This document shows, piece by piece, positions 25,834 to 33,156 of a DNA stretch of 53,996 nt; within the stretch, counting starts at the first letter, position 1, and each line of letters starts with the position of its first letter. The position numbers and the translations under genes were made by a program. Origin of the DNA: Bacillota bacterium (GTDB lineage: Bacteria > Bacillota > Clostridia > Christensenellales > SZUA-584). The DNA lies in contig JAEWWC010000235.1 of NCBI GenBank assembly GCA_023396555.1, forward strand, positions 1 to 53,996, in the 5' to 3' direction. The notes under the pieces are model-generated. The model saw only the letters and a list, made by a program, of their open reading frames with translations, did no database searches and was not told where the DNA came from.

Positions 25834-26451
25834 ATGTTTTGTACAAGATGTGGACAGCCGGTGGCTCAAGGATCGGCGTTTTGCTCGCATTGCGGCAACG
25901 CATTGACAGTAGCGGCTGAGCCACAACAACCATCCCCGGCAATGCCCGCTCCGGAATGGCAACCGTCGGTTTACCCGGATCAACCGAATACGCCGCCTCA
26001 GGGCTATTACGCGCCGCCTGCGCCTCAGGGCTATGGTGAGCCCCGTAACAAGGGAAAGAAGACGGGCCTTATCTTGGGATTGTCGGCAGGGGTAATGGTG
26101 CTCATCGCTATCGTATTGCTTTTCGTATGGCCCGGGTTTCTCAATACAGTACCGGTTGCGGGAATCTGGTACAGTGACAGCCGCGGCGAAGTCATAAAGT
26201 TCGGCTCCGGACAAAGTTTCGATGCTTATACATATTACGGGGATTTTGACGGTGACTATGAATATGACAAGGGCTCGGGAGAGGGTCATATTGAAATGAG
26301 TGATGGCCGTGACTTCGATTTTATTGTTCAGAAAGATATGCTTTATGTGGACGACATGGGAGCATTCACCAGAGCGGATGACCGCTTTGATATCGATGGC
26401 TTTATAGACGATGCGACGAAAGAATATGGTATGGGTGAAAACGGAACCTGA
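25834..26451 (+). CDS. zinc-ribbon membrane protein with extracytoplasmic domain
   Basis: A 205-residue protein: N-terminal zinc ribbon (MFCTRCGQPV, AFCSHCGNAL; four Cys), a Pro/Gln-rich linker (~30-70), a membrane helix (GLILGLSAGVMVLIAIVLLFVW, about 80-105) and a C-terminal outside domain of ~95 residues, rich in D, G and Y, that begins VAGIWYSDSRGEVIKF. The outside part looks like a small beta-barrel of the kind found after such anchors (DUF5640-like), a guess from pattern. SD GGAGGT supports the ATG at 25834; an upstream ATG at 25789 overlaps the -10. A strong terminator follows. The role is unknown; cytoplasmic ribbon plus outside domain suggests signalling or a chaperone-like function. 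Confidence 0.72.
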   Translation: MFCTRCGQPVAQGSAFCSHCGNALTVAAEPQQPSPAMPAPEWQPSVYPDQPNTPPQGYYAPPAPQGYGEPRNKGKKTGLILGLSAGVMVLIAIVLLFVWPGFLNTVPVAGIWYSDSRGEVIKFGSGQSFDAYTYYGDFDGDYEYDKGSGEGHIEMSDGRDFDFIVQKDMLYVDDMGAFTRADDRFDIDGFIDDATKEYGMGENGT

Positions 26452-26490
26452 CCGTCTGTTAACAACAGGGCTGTCTTTAAGCATATTTAT

Positions 26491-26514
26491 AAAAGCCGGT
26501 GTTGCCGGCTTTTT
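26491..26514 (+). terminator. rho-independent terminator
   Basis: Stem AAAAGCCGG (26491-26499) with CCGGCTTTT (26505-26513), 5-base loop, T tract. It ends the zinc-ribbon unit and isolates the CotH operon. Confidence 0.88.
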
Positions 26515-26581
26515 ACTTTGTACAGACGAATTAACGCCAATGCCGGCTACTTGCGCAACAGATGACAGAATATGAAAGAGG

Positions 26582-26610
26582 TTGTTTTTGTAAGGGAACC
26601 GTGGTAAAAT
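26582..26610 (+). promoter_or_regulatory. promoter of the CotH-VTC-DUF4956 operon
   Basis: -35 TTGTTT (26582-26587), 17-base spacer, extended -10 GTGGTAAAAT (26601-26610). It is the same extended -10 sequence as at 25485-25494. Confidence 0.7.
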
Positions 26611-26661
26611 CAGTGACGGTGACTTTACGCGGTTTTTACAAAGGAAGGCGAGGAGCTTGCG

Positions 26662-29600
26662 TTGAGAGCGTTAAAATACATCGTATCGATCATTATTGCC
26701 ATCGCGCTGATCGTTGGTGTGCTGATATATGCATTGGGTGAAACGAAACAGGGAACAGGGCCGTCTTCTTCTCCGGGAGAGGTATCCGCTTCCGTTGTGA
26801 TCAATGAATTTATGGCGTCCAACAGCGGTTTTTTGCCGGACGATAAGGGCAGTTACAGCGACTGGATCGAGATATATAACCCGGGCAGCAGCGATGTCAG
26901 CCTTTCTGGATTGGGCTTGTCAGATGATAAAACCGAAATCAAATGGCCGTTGCCCGACGTCTCTCTGGCTGCGGGCGGCTATCTGGTCGTATATGCATCC
27001 GGAGGCGATGCGAGCGACCCTAACGAAGCGCTGCATGCGAGCTTCAAACTCAATGCGGCAAGCGGCGGGGTCTATCTGCTTACCACCGCAGGCCAACTGG
27101 TTGATTCCATTGAGTATGAGAGCCAGTCGGAAAACATTTCGATGGGCCGGGACACTCAGGATTTGAGCGCATGGAAGGCGTTCGACAAGCCGACGCCGGG
27201 CTTTGTCAACGATGAAGCGGGTTATGCCGCGTTTGAGGAAAGCCGAAAGTCTGAGGATTCGCCGCTGCTGATCACGGAAGTGATGCCGTCCAACAAGACG
27301 ACGCTGGCGGATAACACCGGCGTTTACAGCGATTATGTAGAAATATACAACCCCGGCAGCGAAGCGGTCAATCTGAACGGTTATGGCCTCTCGGATGATC
27401 CCGCCGGCGTTCTGGACTGGAAGTTCCCCGATGTAACGATTGAACCGGGCGCATATCTCTATGTATTTGCTTCCGGCGCGGACACGAACGGGACTGATAT
27501 CGAAAAAGGAGCTATCCATACCAACTTCCGGATATCGTCCTATCGGGAGACGATCGTGCTCTCCACCCCGACCGGGCTGCTGATCGATCAGGTTGCTGTA
27601 TCCGAATTGGGTGCCGACCAGGCCTATGCCCGTGTGGCGGATGAAAACGGCGCTTATGGCGACACATGGGAGGTCACAAGCCAGCCGACGCCCGGATACG
27701 CCAACACGGATGAGGGTTATACGCTGTTTCTGGAAGCCAACCCCATCGCGCTGGGGCCGGTTGTCATCAGCGAGGTGATGTCGTCCAACTCCCAGTTTCT
27801 GCAGGAAGAAGGCGGCGAGTTTTACGACTGGATCGAGCTGTGCAATATGAGCGGTGAGCCGGTGGACATTACGGGATACGGCCTAACGGACAACGCGGGC
27901 AACCCGGCTAAATGGCGTCTTCCTGAAATGACGCTCGCTCCCGGACAGTATATTACGGTGCTTGCATCGGGAGAAGCTGGAAACGATGACGTAAAAAAAA
28001 ACTTATCCACACAAACTTTAAGCTCAGCGCGGATGGCGAAGTGTTGGCCTTATTCGACGCCAACGGGGTATTGCAGGATAAGTACAACTTAAGCTATTTG
28101 CCCTATGGCGTGTCTGTCGGCAGAATGGAGGGGCAGAGTCCGCTTTTTTATTTTGAGCAGCCAACGCCGGGCACAGCCAATGCCAATCAGCTTGAAGGCG
28201 TAACGGCTGCGCCAAAAACCACGGTAGCGCCGGGTAGTTACGAGGGAACGCAGACAGTCTCGCTCGAATGCGATACGCCGGACGCAAAAATTTTTTATAC
28301 ATTGGACGGAAAGGAGCCGACCACAAGCTCCAGCCAGTATTCCGGACCGGTGACATTTGATAAGACGGGCATGATAAGGGCCCGTGCCTATAAGGACGGT
28401 TTTCTGCCCAGCGCCATCAAGACGGCGACATACTTTGTAGGCGAAGCGCATACGCTGCCGTTGCTGTCCATCGTGACAGACCGGGATTACCTCTTCGACG
28501 AAGCGACAGGCATCTATGAGCTGGGACCCAACCCGGTGCTGGTGGAAGGATCGACCGCCCACTATGAGGTGGCTAATTATCTGGAGCGCGGGCAGGAGTC
28601 GGAGCGCCCTGCCTCGTTTGAGGTGTTCGACGAAAAGGGGCAGCAGGTCTTCAGCCAGAACGTCGGCATCCGTATAGCGGGCGGATACAGCCGTGACAAC
28701 AAGCAGAAGTCCTTCGCTATCATGGCGCGCAGCAAGTACGGCGGCGGCTCTCTGCGGTACGCGTTCTTCGACAACCGGCCTTATGCCGAATATCAGTCGC
28801 TGCTGCTGCGGCAGGGCGGACAGGATCAAACGATAGGCAAAATCAAGGAAGTCGTAACGCTGTCGCTGGTTGAAGATAAGGGTTTCAACTTCATAACGCA
28901 GGCGTGGAAACCATATGTGCTGTACCTGAACGGCGAGTACTGGGGCGTGTACTTCATGATGGAGAAGCGCAACGAGAACTTTATCGCCCAGCATGAGAAC
29001 TTTGAAGATCCGGACAACATGAATATTATGTGGTCCACGTCGCGGCTCATTCAGGGAGACGACGACGGCTATAAAGATTTGATGGCATTCATCGAATCGC
29101 ACGACATGTCCGTCAAGGAAAACTATGAGCATGTTGCGGCGCAGGTGGACACGGATAGCTTTATCGATCTGATGATCAACCAGATCTGGGTGGCCAATTC
29201 CGACTACGCCAACATTGAGTACTATCAGCTCCTGCCGGATGGTAAGTGGAAGCAGATATACTATGATTTTTGTTGGACGTTTGGCAGCAGCGAATTTCCC
29301 AACGGGGACCATCCGACGCTTGCCAAAAGGATGGATAGCTCCAAGGCTGGTTCGACGCTGCTGGGGGGGTTGCTGAAGTACAAGCCATGGCGGGATGCGT
29401 TCATTGAGCGGTTTGCCTGGGCACTGAAGGAGATATACGCGCCCAGCCATGTGATAGAAACGATCGATGCGATATCCGAAATGGTGCGCAGTGAGATGCC
29501 CGCGGAGCGCGAAAAGTTTGGCGGCACCATGCAGGGGTGGGAGACGACGCTGGAGAGTATGAAGGATTTTGCCAGAAAACGAGGCGCGAATGTGGTACAG

Positions 29601-29669
29601 CAGTTAAAAAATGCGTTCTCGCTTTCAGATGCACAGAAGAAAATGCTGGACGATGCGATTTCATATTAA
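26662..29669 (+). CDS. CotH kinase family protein with three lamin-tail domains; frame broken at an A9 run
   Basis: Read with a -1 shift at 27996-28002 this is one 1002-residue protein. It has an N-terminal signal anchor (YIVSIIIAIALIVGVLIYAL), three lamin-tail domains beginning at about residues 45 (VVINEFMASN), 202 (LLITEVMPSN) and 367 (VVISEVMSSN), a chitobiase-C-like domain (IFYTLDGKEPTTSSSQYSGP) and a CotH kinase domain (GIRIAGGYSRDNKQKSF, YLNGEYWGVYFMMEKRNENF, then YYDFCWTFG). CotH proteins are atypical secreted protein kinases. Without the shift translation ends at 28092 after LTD3, giving 476 residues without kinase. TTG start after SD GCGAGGAG. It is followed by VTC and DUF4956 genes on the same strand. 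Programmed frameshift, transcript slippage, a recent mutation or a sequencing error all remain possible. Confidence 0.83.
27993..28002 (+). other. A9 run with in-frame A_AAA_AAC slippery heptamer
   Basis: Nine A followed by C. In the upstream frame the codons are GTA AAA AAA AAC, so the heptamer A AAA AAC (27996-28002) is in the exact phase for -1 slippage. After the shift the frame reads KKLIHTNFKLSADGEVLALF, a normal lamin-tail ending. No clear downstream stem-loop stands out. RNA polymerase slippage on A9 would also restore the frame. Confidence 0.7.
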
Positions 29670-29726
29670 TGTATAGATATTGCGGTATACGGCGATATTT
29701 GTTGTATAACGTGGATAGAGGATAGT

Positions 29727-30992
29727 ATGGCAAGAAAAGACGACGATATTTTCAGAAAGTTGGACAAGCAAAAGCCGCTGGTGAAGCGTAAAGATCTGCA
29801 GCCGTTGTCATCGGGCGATTTTTCATCCAGAAATGTGCCGCGGACAGCCCAAACGCTGAGCTATTCGCCTTCGACGAAAAAGCCTGCTGCGCGCAAACCG
29901 GCAGCGAGAGGAACTGAACTGGGCAGCCGCTATAACCAGAAGCAGGCATCGTCTGTTCCTTCCCAGGGGTTGACGGTTTTCGGGGAAGAAGAAAGCAACA
30001 GGCCAGTCAGACAGCCTGCCAAAAATGCTGCTGCATCACCGCGTGCATCCGTAAAATCGCCAGAGACAAAACCAAGAGTCAGAGACTCGTACAGCACTCG
30101 TGTGGAGTCCAAGGCACAGACAAGGCCGGAACCAGCAACAAAGCAGAATGTAAACGCTCGCCCGCACAAGGAAGCGGCTGCTGATCTGGAAATATTCACG
30201 GGGCACACAAATCTCCCAACACCGCGCGACAGGTCATATGGACAGTCTGTTCAGGGGCACAGACCCCCGGCTAAAGAAACTGAAACGGCTCCTGATGTCG
30301 CTGCTAAGGAGTTGACCTTCCGGCATGAGATGAAGTATTATATCAATTACCATGATTATGTGCTTCTCAAAAACACCTTGAAGCCTTTGCTCACGCTGGA
30401 CAGAAACGCGGGTGAGGACGGCGACTATCATATTCGCAGCTTGTATTTTGACGATGCGTATGAGACAGCGCTGGCAGAAAAGATGGCTGGCAGTGATATC
30501 CGCAGCAAATTCCGGATACGTATTTACGACTTTTCTGATAACATCATCAAGTTTGAGAAGAAGTACAAGCAGGGTCAATATATTGCCAAGTCAAGCCTGA
30601 CGGTTATGCGCGATGAATGCGAAGCGTTAATCGCGGGAGACTGCAGCTGTCTGGAAGGCCGATCCGAGCCGTTGGCTGAAGAGATATTTCTTCAGATGAA
30701 GAACAATCTTTTACGGCCGCGCGTGATTGTGGATTACCATCGCGAAGCATACGTATCACCTTTTGAGAACGTTCGGATTACGTTTGACAAGGATTTGAAG
30801 GCCGGGCTCTGGCTGACGGATATATTCAATCCACATGCGCCAACGATGCCAGTGCTGGAATCGGGCACGATGGTGTTGGAGGTCAAGTTCAACCGGTATC
30901 TGCCGGTGTTTATCCAGACGGTGCTGAACAACGTGAACGCGGCGCAGAGAAGTGCCGTATCAAAATATGTATTATGCAGGAAGTATGAATAG
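29727..30992 (+). CDS. VTC-domain polyphosphate polymerase-like protein
   Basis: A 421-residue protein. Residues 1-195 are low complexity, rich in K, R, P, A and S, and probably disordered. From about residue 197 comes a VTC domain (as in yeast Vtc4): FRHEMKYYIN, HIRSLYFDD, SKFRIRIYDFSDNIIKFEKK, PRVIVDYHREAY and a final MVLEVKFNRYLP. The Arg/Lys set (R199, K203 and those in FRIRIY and FEKKYK) and acidic residues match the triphosphate-tunnel fold that polymerises or binds polyphosphate. No membrane segment is seen. SD AGAGGATAG. It lies 57 bases after the CotH gene and 11 before DUF4956. Bacterial VTC proteins are mostly uncharacterized; activity is inferred. Confidence 0.85.
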   Translation: MARKDDDIFRKLDKQKPLVKRKDLQPLSSGDFSSRNVPRTAQTLSYSPSTKKPAARKPAARGTELGSRYNQKQASSVPSQGLTVFGEEESNRPVRQPAKNAAASPRASVKSPETKPRVRDSYSTRVESKAQTRPEPATKQNVNARPHKEAAADLEIFTGHTNLPTPRDRSYGQSVQGHRPPAKETETAPDVAAKELTFRHEMKYYINYHDYVLLKNTLKPLLTLDRNAGEDGDYHIRSLYFDDAYETALAEKMAGSDIRSKFRIRIYDFSDNIIKFEKKYKQGQYIAKSSLTVMRDECEALIAGDCSCLEGRSEPLAEEIFLQMKNNLLRPRVIVDYHREAYVSPFENVRITFDKDLKAGLWLTDIFNPHAPTMPVLESGTMVLEVKFNRYLPVFIQTVLNNVNAAQRSAVSKYVLCRKYE

Positions 30993-31003
30993 GAGGAACT
31001 ATT

Positions 31004-31684
31004 ATGGGCGGAGCAGCAGACATTATTAAAAAGAGCGTATTGGACAATTTTTCAATGCCAACGGATTTGAGCCTTGGAACGGTGTTGATCACCTTGGCAT
31101 CGGCACTGGTGCTGGGATTGTTCATCTATCTGATCTATCGGCTGACATTCAACGGCGTTATATTCGCCAGAAGCTTTGGTACGGCGCTGATTTTGCTGAC
31201 AATGGTAACCGCGATGATCATCATGCCGATCACGCTGAACTTAGGGCTTGCACTGGGCATGGTGGGCGCGCTGTCCATCGTCCGTTTCCGCACGGCGGTG
31301 AAGGACCCGCTCGACACGATATTCATGTTCTGGGCAATAGCGGTTGGCATCGTGCTGGGAGCGCGGCTTTATTCTGTGGCTGGCGTGGCTTCCGCTTTCA
31401 TCGGTGTGGTGCTGCTGCTGTGGAATCTCTTCAAATCCAAGAAGAACTTCCCGTTTATGTTGGTGCTCCGCTTCGAAGATAGCTGCAAAAAGGAAGTGCA
31501 GGCGCTGCTTCGCAAAATGCCTCCTGGCCGTCTGAAATCCAAGATCGTGTCTGAAGGAACGATCGAGCTGACGATCGAGATGAACATCAAGGAGAGCGAG
31601 GCCGGCATGATCGATTCGTTCTCGACGATTCCCGGTGTGCTGAACGCGTCACTGATCAGCTACAAGGGAGACGTTGTAGCATAA
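31004..31684 (+). CDS. DUF4956 integral membrane protein
   Basis: A 226-residue protein with four or so membrane helices in the first 150 residues (TVLITLASALVLGLFIYLIY, FGTALILLTMVTAMIIMPIT, FMFWAIAVGIVLGARLYSVA, then SAFIGVVLLLWNLF). The conserved DUF4956 signature GMVGALSIVRFRTAVKDPLD lies between the second and third helices. A cytoplasmic alpha/beta domain (~155-226) ends the protein. DUF4956 genes are often next to VTC and CotH genes; function is unknown, and a role in anchoring the polymerase or moving its product has been guessed from context. SD AGGAGGA; a terminator follows. Confidence 0.87.
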   Translation: MGGAADIIKKSVLDNFSMPTDLSLGTVLITLASALVLGLFIYLIYRLTFNGVIFARSFGTALILLTMVTAMIIMPITLNLGLALGMVGALSIVRFRTAVKDPLDTIFMFWAIAVGIVLGARLYSVAGVASAFIGVVLLLWNLFKSKKNFPFMLVLRFEDSCKKEVQALLRKMPPGRLKSKIVSEGTIELTIEMNIKESEAGMIDSFSTIPGVLNASLISYKGDVVA

Positions 31685-31704
31685 AACAGAATTAGGGTGT
31701 ATTA

Positions 31705-31740
31705 AAAAGGCGGACCGCCGTCAATTGGCGCCCGCCTTTT
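31705..31740. terminator. bidirectional terminator between DUF4956 gene and a convergent gene
   Basis: AAAAGGCGG (31705-31713) pairs with CCGCCTTTT (31732-31740), and a smaller stem, CGCC (31716-31719) with GGCG (31727-31730), lies inside. The A and T runs flank both sides, so it can work in both directions. Confidence 0.85.
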
Positions 31741-31750
31741 ATGATGCCGT

Positions 31751-32329
31751 TTATTCACTGGCCAACAGCGTGATGCTGTAGCCGGTTTCTCCTGCCTGCC
31801 GGAGGATGAGTCGTTTTTGGGATACGTTCTTGTCGTCTTTTCGTGCCGTGACGGTCAGCGTGCATTGGGATACAAGCTTGTTATCTGCGCCGAAGGGGGA
31901 CCAGTATGCCGTATCGTCAGATTGAACGGCATACGAAGAGCCTTTGCTGTCAGCCACATAGTCGGGCGGGCCCCAGGTAAACAGAGTACCGGCATCCACC
32001 TCCAACTGAATATCGTCTGCGCCGGAGCAGGCGACGCGTAGCGGAAAGCCGGGGACGCTGCTGTCTGATGCCAGATACTCGTTCAGCGCCGTTTCCACGC
32101 CCGGCTTCAGCGTGATTTCGGACCAGTCGTTGGAGAAAACGGTCAACACCAGTTCCTCCGGTTTTTGGGTCGGAATCAAAAAAGCAGAGGAGAGTCCTAA
32201 TGCAAGTATAATGACCGACGCTCCGATGCCGATTATCAGCCGGGCTTTTCGGCTCAACTTTTTTTTCCCCTCGGGGGTATCCGACCCCGTAATACCCTGC
32301 TCATCAAAATAGTTCTGTCTTTCATCCAT
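31751..32329 (-). CDS. uncharacterized membrane-anchored protein
   Basis: A 192-residue protein that I do not recognise. A hydrophilic N-terminus (MDERQNYFDEQGI) is followed by a basic stretch KKKLSRKARL, one membrane helix (IIGIGASVIILALGLSSAFL, about residues 32-52) and an extracytoplasmic domain of ~140 residues. This is rich in polar residues and beta-prone, with LTVTARKDDKNVSQKRLIL near the end. There is no lipobox. The ATG at 32329 has a perfect GGAGG seven bases upstream; a longer open frame starts 19 codons earlier without an SD. It converges on the DUF4956 gene and shares its terminator. Confidence 0.7.
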   Translation of the reverse strand: MDERQNYFDEQGITGSDTPEGKKKLSRKARLIIGIGASVIILALGLSSAFLIPTQKPEELVLTVFSNDWSEITLKPGVETALNEYLASDSSVPGFPLRVACSGADDIQLEVDAGTLFTWGPPDYVADSKGSSYAVQSDDTAYWSPFGADNKLVSQCTLTVTARKDDKNVSQKRLILRQAGETGYSITLLASE

Positions 32330-32591
32330 TGGTAGGCCTCCCTCGAATGGCTGAATTCCTTTGCGATAATCGCTGAGGAATTTCAAACCAAATTCTCATA
32401 ATTAGTTATACCACAAAAACCACGCAGACAGCCATACCTTTTACTTTAGGAATAACAAACATATTTTCGCGCAAATATACATTCTCTACCATATGTTGTA
32501 GCAGCTCATTTAGCGCCTACAATTTTATTTTTTTTTGTTGTGTCAGCCTGATTTTCCTAGAAGGATTTCTCAATTATACAACGAATTATTG
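32330..32591. other. AT-rich intergenic region upstream of the dcw promoter
   Basis: No gene. It contains the likely promoter of the minus-strand gene, small dyads GCGATAATCGC (32363-32373) and ATATTT/AAATAT around CGCG (32461-32478), and a T-rich tract near 32522-32539. The region is clearly richer in A+T than the flanking genes and may hold operator or curved DNA. Confidence 0.45.
32405..32414 (-). promoter_or_regulatory. extended -10 promoter for the minus-strand membrane protein
   Basis: On the minus strand GTGGTATAAC (TATAAC 32405-32410 with TG upstream) lies 75 bases before the ATG. The -35 is not convincing. Confidence 0.45.
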
Positions 32592-32620
32592 TTGACAGGT
32601 GGGGAGAAATGGGTAACAAT
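32592..32620 (+). promoter_or_regulatory. dcw operon promoter
   Basis: A consensus -35 TTGACA (32592-32597) and AACAAT (32615-32620) stand 17 bases apart, overlapping the first MraZ-type boxes. A second candidate -10, TATATT (32657-32662), lies downstream with a poor -35. Confidence 0.6.
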
Positions 32621-32655
32621 GGTGAGGAACGGTTTCAAGTGGTGAAATAGTGGGT
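32600..32655 (+). promoter_or_regulatory. array of MraZ-type operator boxes
   Basis: Boxes of TGGG/TGGT type start at 32600 (TGGGG), 32610 (TGGGT), 32620 (TGGTG), 32630 (CGGTT, degenerate), 32640 (TGGTG) and 32651 (TGGGT). The first five are spaced exactly 10 bases apart. MraZ is known to bind short GTGG/TGGG direct repeats in front of mraZ and to repress the operon. The promoter elements are interleaved with the boxes. Confidence 0.7.
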
Positions 32656-32715
32656 ATATATTAAGCAGAAACCAAAAAAGATGAGGCGGAAGGCATCCGC
32701 ATCGGGAGCAAGGCA

Positions 32716-33153
32716 GTGAAGGGGTCGTTGATTGGGACATACTTTCATAGCGTGGACGAGAAGGGCAGGCTGGCCGTACCCTCCAAACTGAGGGTGGAGC
32801 TGGGTGATCCTTTTTATATCACGTATTTGAACGGCGACTGTCTCTCCGCATACTCCGAGGAAGAGTGGCAGAAGTTCGCGGACAAGCTCAACGCGATTCC
32901 GCAGACGGATGCCCGGGCCCAGCGCTATGTGCGCATGATATTCTCCAGCGCCTGTAAATGTGAGCCGGATAAACAGGGCCGCGTGCTGCTGCCCCAGCAC
33001 CTGCGCGAAAAGGTGGGCATCGATAAGGAGGCCGTTATGATCGGTGCGTCGTACCGGGCGGAGATATGGGCAAAAGAGAAGTGGCAGGCGTTTATTGACG
33101 CCGAGCCGGATGACGGCGACGCGCTGGCGAGCTTGGCGTCGTACGGAGTGTAA
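32716..33153 (+). CDS. mraZ: transcriptional regulator MraZ
   Basis: A 145-residue AbrB/SpoVT-like regulator, first gene of the dcw cluster; it forms rings and binds direct repeats at its own promoter. Two half-repeats are visible: GTYFHSVDEKGRLAVPSKLR (residues 6-25, the DXXGR motif) and SSACKCEPDKQGRVLLPQHL (about 76-95). GTG start after GGGAG. The repeat array 60-115 bases upstream is its likely operator. rsmH follows after 3 bases. Confidence 0.95.
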   Translation: MKGSLIGTYFHSVDEKGRLAVPSKLRVELGDPFYITYLNGDCLSAYSEEEWQKFADKLNAIPQTDARAQRYVRMIFSSACKCEPDKQGRVLLPQHLREKVGIDKEAVMIGASYRAEIWAKEKWQAFIDAEPDDGDALASLASYGV

Positions 33154-33156
33154 GGT

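Noticed and set aside
28089..29450. 453-codon open frame on the minus strand
   Set aside because: It is antisense to the conserved CotH kinase domain and has no motif of its own.
28041..29669. CotH kinase domain as a separate gene
   Set aside because: The GTG at 28041 lies inside the third lamin-tail domain, has no SD, and the upstream codons of that frame continue the same domain back to the A9 run.
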